NCBI RefSeq assembly: GCF_947488565.1
Contig: NZ_CANKZC010000004.1
Coordinates: forward strand, 414,065 to 478,064
Direction: 5' to 3'
DNA length: 64,000 nt
DNA from: an uncultured Psychrobacter sp.
Lineage (GTDB): Bacteria; Pseudomonadota; Gammaproteobacteria; Pseudomonadales; Moraxellaceae
Made by a program: the position numbers and the translations under genes. The first letter of the stretch is position 1, and each line of letters starts with the position of its first letter. Below the pieces are notes generated by a model, which did no database searches, had not been told where the DNA came from, and saw only the letters and a list, made by a program, of their open reading frames with translations. Below are positions 45,597 to 56,763 of this stretch, one piece after another.

Positions 45597-45627
45597 CCCT
45601 GTCAATATGTTATTGGCAGGGTTTTTT
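45597..45627 (+). terminator. Terminator of cysG
   Basis: CCCTG-T-CAATA (45597-45607) pairs with TATTG-G-CAGGG (45611-45621), followed by T6. It lies about 35 bp past the stop. Confidence 0.82.
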
Positions 45628-45704
45628 ATGCGCTTGCAACAAAGCAAACCGCAACAATTCTTGCTAGAATGACAGCTTTCTATTAAATATCCTTAAGCTT
45701 AACT

Positions 45705-47306
45705 ATGCTCACACCTGCTAATACCAAGTCCATACCTGCTAAACCTTTAACCATCCTGCATACCTCAGATTGGCATCTAGGACGTAGGCTATACGGGCGC
45801 ATGCGTTATAACGAGTTTGAAGCATTTTTACACTGGCTTGAAACAACCATTGACGAGCAAAACGTCGATATCCTGATTGTCGCAGGTGACATCTTTGACA
45901 CCATGACCCCGAGTAACCGAGCGCAAGCGCTGTATTATGAATTTTTGGGCCGAGTCTCAAAGTCATGCTGTGAGCATATCGTCATCGTCGCAGGCAATCA
46001 TGATTCGCCGACTTTTTTGGATGCACCAAGTAACGTACTTAAGTTCTTAAACGTTCACGTCATCGGCACCGCTTGTGAAGACTTAAACGATGAAGTTTTG
46101 GTATTAAACGATACAGATGGCGCGCCGCATTGCATCATCGCCGCTGTACCGTATTTGCGTGATCGTGATGTACGCAGTAGCAGCGCTGGTGAGTCCGCCG
46201 ATAGTAAAGACGCCAATGTCATCAAAGGCATTCGCGCCCATTATGATGACGTTGCGAGCATTGCTAAAGCCAAGCAAGCTCAATTAATAAAATCCCATCA
46301 GCGTCACATTCCGATAATCGCCACAGGGCATTTGTTTGCGGCTGGCGGCACGACTACGGAAGATGATGGTGTGCGTGAGCTTTATGTCGGCTCTCTTGGC
46401 AAGATCTCTGCTGATATGTTTGATGAGGCTTTTGATTACGTCGCGCTTGGTCATTTGCATGTGCCGCAGCGCGTTGGCGGGCAAGAGCATATTCGCTATT
46501 CAGGCTCGCCTATGCCGATGGGTTTTGGTGAGGCACGCCAGCAAAAACAAGTATTGCTGGTACAGTTTGGCGATGTGAAAAATGATTTTAGCGAGCGAAA
46601 ATCGGCATCAAATACTACTGCTGCAAGCAGTATGCCTCAGCTTACCGATACAGTGACTAAGATTGAAAAATCGGTAGAAAAAGCCGCTAAAAAAGTAGCC
46701 AGTCAGGCGACTGACTTTATGGATGACTTGTTTGGCTTTGACGAGCCGTCGGTTAATGATAATAAAGATGAGATGGTAAAAACTGCTGTCATAGAAAACA
46801 CTTCTGCTAATCAAGACGAACACAATCAATCACTGTCTATTGATGCCGCTACTACCAATAAAATCCTGTACCGTAATGATTCTAATCAGATGCAAATCAT
46901 CTCCCTAGCCATTCCAAAATTTCAAAAACTGGCACAAATATCAGGTGATTTAGCGTCTATTCATCAGTATATTGATAAAAACATTCAATCTCTTGATGCA
47001 ACAGACTCTATTTGGTTAGAAGTTATTTATACGGGCGATGAGGTTATCAGCGAGCTGCATGAGCATATCCAATCAATGGTAGATGGCTTGCCGTGTGAAG
47101 TGTTAAAGATTAAAAACACGCGCACCTATAATAAAGTACTGAACCAACAACAAACCTCTGAAACTCTCCAAGACTTAAATGAAGCAGAGGTATTTGAGCG
47201 CTGCCTAACCACTCACAATATTCCTGATGAACAAAAATCATCCTTACGTGACGCGTATGATCAAATCGTTTATAACCTGCAGCATGAAGATACTCAGGCT
47301 GAATAA
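45705..47306 (+). CDS. sbcD: Exonuclease subunit SbcD (Mre11-like)
   Basis: Nuclease subunit of SbcCD, which opens hairpins and trims DNA ends. The 533-residue protein has the calcineurin-type metal motifs: HTSDWHLG, VAGDIFD, VAGNHDSP, ATGHLFAAGG and ALGHLHVPQ. Compared with E. coli SbcD (400), it carries an insertion of about 100 residues (roughly 295-390) rich in Asp, Glu, Ala, Ser and Asn, between the nuclease core and the capping domain. It is followed 105 bp downstream by sbcC, as usual. Confidence 0.94.
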   Translation: MLTPANTKSIPAKPLTILHTSDWHLGRRLYGRMRYNEFEAFLHWLETTIDEQNVDILIVAGDIFDTMTPSNRAQALYYEFLGRVSKSCCEHIVIVAGNHDSPTFLDAPSNVLKFLNVHVIGTACEDLNDEVLVLNDTDGAPHCIIAAVPYLRDRDVRSSSAGESADSKDANVIKGIRAHYDDVASIAKAKQAQLIKSHQRHIPIIATGHLFAAGGTTTEDDGVRELYVGSLGKISADMFDEAFDYVALGHLHVPQRVGGQEHIRYSGSPMPMGFGEARQQKQVLLVQFGDVKNDFSERKSASNTTAASSMPQLTDTVTKIEKSVEKAAKKVASQATDFMDDLFGFDEPSVNDNKDEMVKTAVIENTSANQDEHNQSLSIDAATTNKILYRNDSNQMQIISLAIPKFQKLAQISGDLASIHQYIDKNIQSLDATDSIWLEVIYTGDEVISELHEHIQSMVDGLPCEVLKIKNTRTYNKVLNQQQTSETLQDLNEAEVFERCLTTHNIPDEQKSSLRDAYDQIVYNLQHEDTQAE

Positions 47307-47411
47307 CTGAGGCTAAATAATAACAGCACATTTTAGATGCCAGCTGATAGCTTCTTCACTTCTTACCACTACTCTCTTTATAATTGCTTTATACAAAAAT
47401 AAGACCTGCCC

Positions 47412-50400
47412 ATGCGACTGATTGAACTGCGACTCAAGAACTTAAACTCCCTAAAAGGCGAATGGCACATTGATTTTAGTGATTCCGCTTTTCTAAATGA
47501 AGGCATCTTTGCCATCACTGGGCAGACGGGCGCTGGCAAGACCACCATCTTGGATGCAATTTGCTTAGCCTTATATAGTCAAACGCCAAGATTGGGCGAT
47601 ATTACGGGCACAGCGAACGAGATCATGACCCAAGGTACGGGCGAATGCTCAGCAGAAGTCATCATCGAAATAAATTCTAAACGCTATCAATGCTACTGGT
47701 ATCAACATCGCGCGCACAAAAAAGCCAAGGGTAACCTATTACCGATTAGACATGAGATTAGTGAGGTCAAAACTGGCAAGATTTTAGAGGAGAAAAAATC
47801 TAAGACATCCGCCTACATTCAAGACCTCATCGGCATGGATTTTAATCAATTTACCCGCTCAATTATGCTTGCTCAAGGCAGTTTTGCCGCATTTTTAAAG
47901 TCTGATATTGGTGATAGAGCAGCGATTTTAGAGAAAATAACCGGCACTGCCATTTATGCCAAAATATCGCTAAACGTCCATGAGAAACATCGTACTGAAA
48001 AAGAAGCGCTTGGCAAGCTACAAGCAGGCGTGGATAGCTTATCTTTGTTAAGCCCTGAGGATGAAAAGCGACTGGCAGCAGAGTTAGAGACTCTGAATGA
48101 GCAGCAAAGCAAGCAGCGCCAAACCTTCAAAACCCTGAGCGAGCAGCTGCAATGGCTAGATAGCGTTCAGCAACTACAGCAAAATTTATCAACCTATCAG
48201 ACCGAGTTTGCAGTGGCACAGCAGGCACAGACAGATTTTACTCCAGAAGCCGAGCGCCTAGATATTGCTAATAAAGCTTTAGAGATTGACAGCCACTTTC
48301 GAGAGCTAAGCTATAGCCGAGAGTTGGTCAATCGACTTAGCAGTGAACAGCATCAGTTACTCAGTAAGATCCCATCTCAGCAGGCAGTGCTTGCACAAGC
48401 TACGACCCATTTAAACGATATCACTACCATTGAAAAGCAAGCAACAGATTATCTGCAAACCACTCTGCCAATTATTACAAAGACACGTGAGTTGGATGCT
48501 GAGATAAAACAGCAATCCCATTCTTTGGTAGACGATAAGCAACGTAAAGACGACTTAGACAATAATACGCAGCGATTACATCAAGAAATAGCCAGCCACA
48601 GCCAAATAGAACAAGACACTAAGACTCAGCTTAGCAGTATAGAAAAGTATTTTAGCGATTTCCAAGAGCTAAATGCTCTCGACACAGACGTGGCGACCTT
48701 TGATAGCAACTGTAGCCGGTTAAAAGCATTGTTAGAAGATAACGTCAGCTTAGCGGCGGATAAACTTGCGCAGGACAATCAATCAAGCCAGCTACAAGCT
48801 CGTTTTGATGATTTATCTAAACAGCAAGACGCAGACCAGATAGCGATAACCAAGCAACGTGAGCAACTTACAAGCTTACAACAGCAGCAAGTGGCACTTA
48901 TCGAAAAACAATCGCTTGCTAGTATGCGCCGTGAGCAAGAGCAAGTCGATCAGATAAGCGCTCAGATTGTACAAGCCAGCTTTAAGCTACAGCAGCTGTC
49001 TGAACTTACTCGCCAAATCGAAAAGACGAAGCTCTCGCTACCCACACTAAATAAGGAATTAACTTCCCTAGAAACACTCATTGCTGATCATAAGTCAGAT
49101 ATTGAAGTTACTAAGCTCAAAAAGCAAGAAAGACAAGAGCATCTAGATTTGTTGCAAAAAGTCGCCAAGCTTGAAGATTATATAGCAGAACTAGAAGATG
49201 GGACGCCCTGCCCACTTTGCGGTGCGCATGAACACCCTTATGGCGCACATCATCCACTACTAGACAATGACAATGCTAATCACAATCAGCCGTCTAAAAC
49301 ACAACAAGCTCGGCTACAAATAGCGGAACTAGAGACCTTTATTGATAATCTTGAGCAGGCTTTATCGCAACATCGTATCGACCGTGCCACAAAAAAAGAG
49401 ACACTGAATAACCAAGAGCAACAACTGGCGCCCCTACAGCAGCAATCTAAAACCTTGCATGAGGATATCCAGTCTGACCTACATTTGCTATTTGCGACTA
49501 AGAACGATTACTCTGAAGCAATCGCAGCAATTATCGACCCTCTTATTCAAATAAACGATAACATTGATGCGACTACTGCGAACATAGAGCCTATCTTATT
49601 CTCATTAGACACCGTCAAACACGACCTGACTGAACATAAACAGTCTCTTAAAACCATAGTGGTCGAATATGAGCACTTAACTGAAACTACTGCAAAGCTC
49701 AGTACTACCATCGAAACCGACGAACAGCAACAGCAGGCATTAAGTCGCGAGATGAACAACCTAACGACAGACATAAAGCTTGCTTCTCAGAAAGTTAACG
49801 GTATAAAAGATAAGCTTGCTGCTAACTTCTCGGAGCTAGCGCCGATTATGACTACCGTTTCATCGCTAACGCATAAGTATCCTGCAGGTAAATATAAAGA
49901 TTATTTAACGACGGCGCTCAATGCGGCAGACGTATCTGAAGCACTTAAGCAACTAGATGATAGTTTTGATAAGCAAACGGTAATGGATCGTGCAGACTAT
50001 GAACGTCATATTGAAAAACTGCGGCAACAGCGCAGCGCTTTAAACCAGTTAAAACAACAGTTCAATGAGCAAAAAAACAGTCAGCATCAGCTAACCAATA
50101 CCTTAAGCAGTTTGACTGCGCAGATTGAAACCAAGCAAACACAGCTTGATCATGATGAAGTAGCGCTCAAAGAATTGCACAATTCAATTACTAATAAAAT
50201 TAGAGTTATTGAACAATTACAGCAAGATAGAAAAGAGATTTTTGCCGATAAAAATACAGATACTGAAGAAGATCGGTTACGCAATATTGTCGATGAAGCA
50301 AAATCTAAGCAAGCGTCTGTACAAAGACAGTTAGATAAGGTAGAGCACGATTTAGAGCAGTTGGAACGTAGCAAACAACAGTTGATCACAGAGCTGTGGT

Positions 50401-51314
50401 CTGCGACTACCATATTAGATACGCAGCAAAGCGCCTTTACAGAGTTACTTATAGAGTCACAGTTCGTGGATGAAGCGGCATTCGTTAGCGCCCGTCTGCC
50501 GAAAGAAGCGCGTGAAGCACTACATAGGCGTAAATTAGCGCTTGATGGTGCGCGACAGCAAGCCAAACTACAATTAGATAGTACCCAGCAAGCATTAACG
50601 CTAAAACTTGCTACTGCTATGACCGAGGAAAGCCAAGAAACGCTCGCAAGCCAGCATCAGCAAATACAAACGGATATCGATGAGCTAAGTCAAAAAATCG
50701 GTGCAATTGACCAAAAGCTCAAAGATAACGATAATCAAAAAGGCCAACAAGCGGAACAGCTCGTTGCGATTGATGCGCAAAAACAGAAACTACAAATCTG
50801 GCAGCAGCTACACACGCTAATTGGTTCAGCTGATGGCAAAAAATATCGCACCTTTGCCCAAGGCTTAACGTTTGAGGTCATGATTAGTCATGCCAATACG
50901 CAATTGCAAAAGATGAGTGATCGTTATTTGCTCATTCATGATGATAGCAGTCCGCTTGAGCTTAATGTCATCGACAACTATCAAGGCGGTGATATTCGCA
51001 GTACCAAAAATCTTTCTGGCGGTGAAGGCTTTATTATCAGTCTAGCATTGGCGCTTGGTCTCTCGCAAATGGCCAGTCATAACATTCGCGTTGACTCGTT
51101 ATTTTTGGATGAAGGCTTTGGTACGCTTGATGAAGACTCCTTAGATATTGCACTCGATACCTTAACCAGCTTACAGCAAGAAGGTAAATTGATCGGCATC
51201 ATCTCTCACGTACAGGCGTTAAAAGATCGTATCTTAACCCAAATAAAAGTCGAAAAACTCTCTGGCGGCTTTAGTCAAATCAGTGGTCAAGGCTGTCAAA
51301 AGATAGTCATATAA
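47412..51314 (+). CDS. sbcC: Exonuclease subunit SbcC (Rad50-like)
   Basis: SMC-like ATPase partner of SbcD, 1300 residues. The ends form the ATPase head: Walker A ITGQTGAGKTTILDAI near residue 40, and signature LSGGEGFIISLALALGLSQ with Walker B LFLDEGFGTLDEDSLDIAL near the C-terminus. Between are two long Gln/Glu/Lys-rich coiled coils around a zinc hook, C600-P-L-C603 (DGTPCPLCGAHEHPYG), which joins two complexes. It is longer than E. coli SbcC (1048) through longer coils. A terminator follows. Confidence 0.96.
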   Translation: MRLIELRLKNLNSLKGEWHIDFSDSAFLNEGIFAITGQTGAGKTTILDAICLALYSQTPRLGDITGTANEIMTQGTGECSAEVIIEINSKRYQCYWYQHRAHKKAKGNLLPIRHEISEVKTGKILEEKKSKTSAYIQDLIGMDFNQFTRSIMLAQGSFAAFLKSDIGDRAAILEKITGTAIYAKISLNVHEKHRTEKEALGKLQAGVDSLSLLSPEDEKRLAAELETLNEQQSKQRQTFKTLSEQLQWLDSVQQLQQNLSTYQTEFAVAQQAQTDFTPEAERLDIANKALEIDSHFRELSYSRELVNRLSSEQHQLLSKIPSQQAVLAQATTHLNDITTIEKQATDYLQTTLPIITKTRELDAEIKQQSHSLVDDKQRKDDLDNNTQRLHQEIASHSQIEQDTKTQLSSIEKYFSDFQELNALDTDVATFDSNCSRLKALLEDNVSLAADKLAQDNQSSQLQARFDDLSKQQDADQIAITKQREQLTSLQQQQVALIEKQSLASMRREQEQVDQISAQIVQASFKLQQLSELTRQIEKTKLSLPTLNKELTSLETLIADHKSDIEVTKLKKQERQEHLDLLQKVAKLEDYIAELEDGTPCPLCGAHEHPYGAHHPLLDNDNANHNQPSKTQQARLQIAELETFIDNLEQALSQHRIDRATKKETLNNQEQQLAPLQQQSKTLHEDIQSDLHLLFATKNDYSEAIAAIIDPLIQINDNIDATTANIEPILFSLDTVKHDLTEHKQSLKTIVVEYEHLTETTAKLSTTIETDEQQQQALSREMNNLTTDIKLASQKVNGIKDKLAANFSELAPIMTTVSSLTHKYPAGKYKDYLTTALNAADVSEALKQLDDSFDKQTVMDRADYERHIEKLRQQRSALNQLKQQFNEQKNSQHQLTNTLSSLTAQIETKQTQLDHDEVALKELHNSITNKIRVIEQLQQDRKEIFADKNTDTEEDRLRNIVDEAKSKQASVQRQLDKVEHDLEQLERSKQQLITELWSATTILDTQQSAFTELLIESQFVDEAAFVSARLPKEAREALHRRKLALDGARQQAKLQLDSTQQALTLKLATAMTEESQETLASQHQQIQTDIDELSQKIGAIDQKLKDNDNQKGQQAEQLVAIDAQKQKLQIWQQLHTLIGSADGKKYRTFAQGLTFEVMISHANTQLQKMSDRYLLIHDDSSPLELNVIDNYQGGDIRSTKNLSGGEGFIISLALALGLSQMASHNIRVDSLFLDEGFGTLDEDSLDIALDTLTSLQQEGKLIGIISHVQALKDRILTQIKVEKLSGGFSQISGQGCQKIVI

Positions 51315-51354
51315 AAATCCTTAAAACACATTAATGGCCTGTATCAGCCCATAA

Positions 51355-51389
51355 AAAGCCCACTGCTAAATAAATTAACAGTGGGCTTT
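51355..51389. terminator. Bidirectional terminator, sbcC and gdh
   Basis: Perfect 11-bp stem AAAGCCCACTG (51355-51365) with CAGTGGGCTTT (51379-51389), 13-nt loop. A T run on the minus strand serves the glutamate dehydrogenase gene; the plus side has only TTTC. Confidence 0.78.
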
Positions 51390-51410
51390 CATAGGTATCA
51401 CAAATACTAA

Positions 51411-54400
51411 TTACTTGGTAACAATACCACTTAGTTCACTCATCAGTACTGACAATGTTGATAAACCAACCTGACTGTCTTCATCTTCACCATAAATATC
51501 ATCAAGCTTATGCATCTCTGTCGTTACTGCGGCTAGCTGATCGAGATGACGAGAACGCCACTCGCTAAATGCTTGCTTGGCATCTGGTTTAGATAACAGC
51601 GCATCCATCAATAAGCGCAAGCTACGTGATAGCTCATTGACTAGGGCATGGCGCGCACGGCGATCCCAATAATCATGCTGCGGTAAAGTGGCGATATTAT
51701 CCATCATCCAATCTAACTGTAAGACATGGTACGCCTCAAAGTACAGCGTTGCAATTTCATCGACCGGACGCTCATATTGCTCAGCCAATAATGCCGCATC
51801 AAGCGCATCGACATGATAAGGTAGCATCGCAAACATCGTCGCATCACTCTCGGACAGATCTTCTTGCATCAAGCTTGTGGCATCCTCTTGCAAATACTCT
51901 GCAAATTGCTGTTCAATGAAACCGCCAGATTTGGTTAATTTTTCAACACTATCTCTAAAGCGATTAATCATATCAGCGACTTGTAAGTCTTGTCCAAAGG
52001 CATTGATAAACCAGACAACACCTTGCTCAAGCGCATCACGCAGACGCAGCTCAAGTTTTAGCAGCAGTGTTGCGTCAATTTGGTTATCTAACGCTTCAAG
52101 CTTTTTCCATGCTATTGAGACATTGAAAACATCACGGCTAATAGCGTAACCCCGTATGATGGTTGCCAACGATTGATCGGTTTCTTCATACAGACGGAAC
52201 AGTGCCTCAATACCTAAGCGGTTAACCACACTGTTAGTCAAATAAGTACTGATAATCTCGCGATGCAAGCGGTGCTGGGTCATCTCATCAAAGAACCGCG
52301 TAGCCAGCTCATCAGGGAAGTACTTACGTAACTCATTGATGAAATACGGATCATCTGGCAAATCTGACAGTAGCAGATTGTCATATACCCACATCTTGCC
52401 ATAAGCCATAACGACTGCTAGCTCTGGGTTGGTTAGGCCAGTGGTTGCTTTTTGACGTTTGGCAATCTCTTCATCCGATGGCAAATACTCGATCGCGCGA
52501 TCCAGACGCCCTTCACTCTCCAACATCTGAATGAAGCGTTGATGATCACTCAAGTTGGCCGCCGCACGAATGTGGCTGAGCTCAATCGCTTGGGGTTGGA
52601 GATAGTTTTGGCGCAATACCAGCTCTGCTACGGTATCGGTCATAGACTCAAGCAATTCATTACGCTGTTTTAAGGTCATATCACCTTGCTCAACGACTTT
52701 GCCAAGTAAGATTTTGATATTAACTTCGTGATCTGAGCAGTTGACGCCGCCTGAGTTGTCGATAGCATCGGTATAAATACGGCCACCCGTTTGTGCATAT
52801 TCGATACGGCCTTGCTGAGTAAAGCCTAAGTTACCACCTTCACCCACGACTGCCGTACGCAGCTCACCACCATTGACACGTACCGCGTCATTAGCACGAT
52901 CCCCGACATCGGCATGGCTCTCGTTTTCGCTTTTCACGTAAGTGCCGATACCACCGTTCCAGATGAGATCAACAGGCGATTTTAGTAATGCACTGATAAA
53001 ATCATTAGGCGCAAGACTATCTTCACTGATATCGAACAGCGCTTTCATCTCAGCACTGATGGTGATGCTCTTGTCTTGACGAGAGAACACACCGCCGCCT
53101 TGACTGATGAGCGATTTTTCATAATCATCCCACGTCGAGCGTGGCATTTTAAACAAACGCTCGCGCTCTGCGTAAGAAGCAGCGGTATCAGGATTGGGAT
53201 CAACAAAGATATGCAAATGGTTAAAGGCAGCGACTAGCTTGGTATGGGTAGATTGCAGCATACCATTACCAAAGACATCACCACTCATGTCACCAATACC
53301 AACCACAGTAAAGTCATCACGATTTTGGATATCCATACCGCGCATACGGAAATGACGCTTGACGGACTCCCAACCACCGCGAGCCGTAATACCCATCGCT
53401 TTATGGTCATAGCCAACTGAGCCACCTGAAGCAAAAGCATCGTCCAGCCAGAAGTTATATTCAGCAGACAAAGCGTTGGCGATATCAGAGAACGTCGCTG
53501 TCCCTTTATCGGCAGCTACTACCAAGTACGGATCATCTTCGTCATAACGCACAGTATCAGCTGGCGGGACAATTTTTCCATCAACGATATTGTCAGTGAC
53601 ATCAAGCATACCGCGTAAAAACGCTTGGTAGCAGGCAATGCCTTCTGCTTGAAACGCTTCGCGGCCATCAGCCATGGTTTTGGTTTTGACAATAAAGCCG
53701 CCCTTTGAGCCTACTGGCACAATCACCGCATTTTTAACCATCTGCGCTTTGACTAGCCCGAGCACTTCGGTACGGAAATCCTCCATCCGATCTGACCAGC
53801 GCAAACCACCACGAGCCGCCTTGCCGCCACGCATATGTACTGCTTCAACGCGTGGTGAATAAACAAATATTTCAAACATCAATTTAGGCTTAGGCAAGTT
53901 AGGAATATTGGCTGCTAAAAACTTAAACGATAAGCGGTCTTTACGCTGACCATTGCTATCGGTTTGATAAAAGTTTGTACGTACCATGGCATTGATTAAG
54001 TCCAAGTACCAGCGCAAGATTCGATCTTCATCCAAACTGTCTACATCTGCCAATGCAGCGATGATTTGTTGTTCAATCTGAGTGGTTTTTTCGCGGCGTT
54101 CCTCTTCACTATGTTTAGGGTTCATGCGCGCATCGAACAAACTGCCTAAAGCCACACTGATAGCGCTATTTTTCACCACAGTTTGCTGGATATAAGCACT
54201 AGAGAAAGGTGCTTTTGCTTGTATCATATAGCGCGATAACGCACGCAGTACGACCACATCATAAGTATCTAGTTTAGTAATTAATACCAGCTCGTTGAAA
54301 GAGTCGCTCTCAACACGTCCAGCCCAGATTTGCTTTAGACTGTCTTCAAACTGACCACGCACGACTTGCATATTGACAGTATTGACGTTTTCTAATATCA

Positions 54401-56288
54401 GCTCATATTCTTGCATCCAAATCGGTTGATCCGGCAGGTCAAACTCATACGTCTGTGCTGAAATAACTGATACACCAAAGTTTTCTAGAATCGGTAGTAC
54501 TTTGGATAAAATTACTGGTTGATTGCGACCATACAGTTTTAGATGCAACTGATTTCCTGCATCTCCTGTTGACTGGTATAAGTGCCAAATCATCGGCTGC
54601 TCATCGCTCAAGCTTGCCAAACGCTTGGTATCTTCAACCGCCGTACGCGCATCAAAACGCTCTTCGTAAGCTGCAGGAATGTAGTCTAGGAAACGACGCG
54701 TTAAGGAATTGGCTTGTTGTTCCCCAACATTATCCAGCAGCATTTGCTGATAATGATCAGTCCATGATTTCATAAGTGCTGATAGTTCAGCCTCAAGTGC
54801 AGCGTTATCGACATCGTTAACTTGACCTGGTACCGTGCGCACGTGTACATGTACGCGAGCGTGTTCAGATTCGTTGAATTCGGTCGTAAAGCCAGATGAT
54901 GTGCCACCATAAGCTTCTTTTAGCACTTTTTGTACTTCAATGCGCAATTCAGTGTTGAATTTATCACGAGGGATATAAACAAGGCACGACACAAAGCGCT
55001 GATAATGGTCAATACGGCTAAATAAGCGTAGGCTCTTTTTGTCCTGTAATTGGGTGATACCAGAAACGATAGGATATAACTCTTCAACGCTGGCTTGAAA
55101 CAGATCATCACGCGGTAAAGTATTAATAACATGCATCATTTTATAATAAGCATGTCCTGCACGCGGTAAGTCAGCCATCGCCATAATTTTGTTGGCTTTT
55201 TCACGTAACAGCGGGATTTGTTGTACGCTAAGCTGATAGGCTTGAGATGTTAAAAGACCAATAAAACGGTATTCACCAACCAGTTTGCCATTATCATCGA
55301 ACTTATGAATACCTAAGAAATCCATATATACTGGGCGATGAACAGGAGACACGCGGCTTGATTTGGACAGCATTAACACTCGTGGCTCGGTCAAAAGTTG
55401 TTTGAGTTCTTTAGGCAGTCTATCAAAGCTTTCTGATAACTTATCTTCTTCAGCGCCGCGTAGTAGACCAAGACCACTATTACCAATGGCAAACAAATCT
55501 AGATCGGCATTTTGGTTGGCACCGCCTTGTTTATTGTCTGATTTGTCATCAACAGCGATATAATTGCCACCTTCGAGACGATACTCACGATAGCCTAAAA
55601 ATATAAAGTGGTCGTCTAAAATCCAATCTAAAAAGGCTTGAATTTCTTGCTGAGAATAATAAACTTCCGGTAGTGGCTTTTGTGACAGCTCAGTTTGAAT
55701 ATCAGTTAAACGTGCACGCATCTCCTTCCAGTCGCCAACCACGGTATCAAGCGTATCAACTTTATCTAAAAGTATCTGATGTAGCGCCTCTAACTCATCA
55801 TCATTTTGATATGCAATCTCGCAATGGATGAGCGACATATTAGACGTCGCACTTTCATCAGCATTATCAACTTGGGTCAAATCGCCGTTTTCATCTCGCG
55901 TCACGCTGATGATTGTATTATAAGTGCGGTGAACATCGATACCTTGTGCTTCAAGGCTCATAAGCATTGTATCTACCAAAAACGGTCGATCGTATGCCAC
56001 CATTTGGATAATAGTATGTGAGCTATGAAAATGCTGTTCTTCAGCGATAGGGTTAAAGACCGCTAACTGCGGCTTACTACCTTCATAGGCTTTTAGTAGC
56101 GTAAAGTGATGTAATGCCATACCTGCTAAATCAGCATCATTTATGACGTCTGCAGTTTCATGGTGCAGCGGTCGGTAATAGCTATTGATAAAATGATCAA
56201 GTAGTGATTTGTCTTTTTGCACATAACTGGTTGCAATATCACTTATCTGGCCAATGCGCTCTTTTGTGATACCAAGAGAGTTGGGCAT
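51411..56288 (-). CDS. gdhB: NAD-dependent glutamate dehydrogenase, large (180 kDa) class
   Basis: Converts glutamate to 2-oxoglutarate and ammonia with NAD+; catabolic. The 1625-residue protein matches the L_180 class (about 1620 in Pseudomonas). The N-terminal 700 residues hold ACT-like regulatory parts (HSSHTIIQMVAYDRPFLVDTML). The dehydrogenase core has MRGGKAARGGLRWSDR, EVLGLVKAQMVKNAVIVPVGSKGGF and VVGIGDMSGDVFGNGML. The remainder is the long C-terminal helical domain. AAGGA lies about 9 nt before the ATG at 56286-56288. It is a single gene divergent from purD. Confidence 0.95.
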   Translation of the reverse strand: MPNSLGITKERIGQISDIATSYVQKDKSLLDHFINSYYRPLHHETADVINDADLAGMALHHFTLLKAYEGSKPQLAVFNPIAEEQHFHSSHTIIQMVAYDRPFLVDTMLMSLEAQGIDVHRTYNTIISVTRDENGDLTQVDNADESATSNMSLIHCEIAYQNDDELEALHQILLDKVDTLDTVVGDWKEMRARLTDIQTELSQKPLPEVYYSQQEIQAFLDWILDDHFIFLGYREYRLEGGNYIAVDDKSDNKQGGANQNADLDLFAIGNSGLGLLRGAEEDKLSESFDRLPKELKQLLTEPRVLMLSKSSRVSPVHRPVYMDFLGIHKFDDNGKLVGEYRFIGLLTSQAYQLSVQQIPLLREKANKIMAMADLPRAGHAYYKMMHVINTLPRDDLFQASVEELYPIVSGITQLQDKKSLRLFSRIDHYQRFVSCLVYIPRDKFNTELRIEVQKVLKEAYGGTSSGFTTEFNESEHARVHVHVRTVPGQVNDVDNAALEAELSALMKSWTDHYQQMLLDNVGEQQANSLTRRFLDYIPAAYEERFDARTAVEDTKRLASLSDEQPMIWHLYQSTGDAGNQLHLKLYGRNQPVILSKVLPILENFGVSVISAQTYEFDLPDQPIWMQEYELILENVNTVNMQVVRGQFEDSLKQIWAGRVESDSFNELVLITKLDTYDVVVLRALSRYMIQAKAPFSSAYIQQTVVKNSAISVALGSLFDARMNPKHSEEERREKTTQIEQQIIAALADVDSLDEDRILRWYLDLINAMVRTNFYQTDSNGQRKDRLSFKFLAANIPNLPKPKLMFEIFVYSPRVEAVHMRGGKAARGGLRWSDRMEDFRTEVLGLVKAQMVKNAVIVPVGSKGGFIVKTKTMADGREAFQAEGIACYQAFLRGMLDVTDNIVDGKIVPPADTVRYDEDDPYLVVAADKGTATFSDIANALSAEYNFWLDDAFASGGSVGYDHKAMGITARGGWESVKRHFRMRGMDIQNRDDFTVVGIGDMSGDVFGNGMLQSTHTKLVAAFNHLHIFVDPNPDTAASYAERERLFKMPRSTWDDYEKSLISQGGGVFSRQDKSITISAEMKALFDISEDSLAPNDFISALLKSPVDLIWNGGIGTYVKSENESHADVGDRANDAVRVNGGELRTAVVGEGGNLGFTQQGRIEYAQTGGRIYTDAIDNSGGVNCSDHEVNIKILLGKVVEQGDMTLKQRNELLESMTDTVAELVLRQNYLQPQAIELSHIRAAANLSDHQRFIQMLESEGRLDRAIEYLPSDEEIAKRQKATTGLTNPELAVVMAYGKMWVYDNLLLSDLPDDPYFINELRKYFPDELATRFFDEMTQHRLHREIISTYLTNSVVNRLGIEALFRLYEETDQSLATIIRGYAISRDVFNVSIAWKKLEALDNQIDATLLLKLELRLRDALEQGVVWFINAFGQDLQVADMINRFRDSVEKLTKSGGFIEQQFAEYLQEDATSLMQEDLSESDATMFAMLPYHVDALDAALLAEQYERPVDEIATLYFEAYHVLQLDWMMDNIATLPQHDYWDRRARHALVNELSRSLRLLMDALLSKPDAKQAFSEWRSRHLDQLAAVTTEMHKLDDIYGEDEDSQVGLSTLSVLMSELSGIVTK

Positions 56289-56763
56289 AGCGTTCGTCCT
56301 TTTTATAAGTTTGATTTTTTTAATTAAATGTCGTTTACGTTTTTGTTTGATATTCTACTATTCAAACGTCTTTGACCCGTATACTTCGCTAGTCTGATGG
56401 ATTGTAACCCACCTATCAGTATAGCTAAAGTGTAAAAAATTATTTCATGAATACGTACCGTCTTGATAACCTTTATTCATAAGATATTTGTTCATTATAT
56501 CGCTAATTTGATAGTAATATCTTTTAAATATTCTTTTATGTAGATATTCTATACTTTTGTTAAATGATAGTAGTCAATATTTTGACCAAACAAATTTTTT
56601 AGCCAATGTCGGTGGGTAGATATATATATTGATAAGGTTGTCTGAAGTAAGGTTAGCCAATAGATACGAATGGCAATGGGTGAGACTTTTTTGTTAGAAT
56701 ACGGCAGTATGTTTAACAGTGCTTTACTGTTTCACTATTAACGCTTAATTAAGGGTAAGATGT
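56289..56763. other. Divergent promoter region, gdhB and purD
   Basis: A 475-bp A/T-rich spacer between divergent genes. A candidate purD promoter is listed separately. No hairpin or operator palindrome stood out. Confidence 0.45.
56671..56700 (+). promoter_or_regulatory. Candidate extended -10 promoter of purD
   Basis: TGTTAGAAT at 56692-56700 is a TGn-extended -10 box (TAGAAT). A poor -35 (TGGCAA, 56671-56676) lies 18 bp upstream. The start codon is 64 nt further on. Confidence 0.4.
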
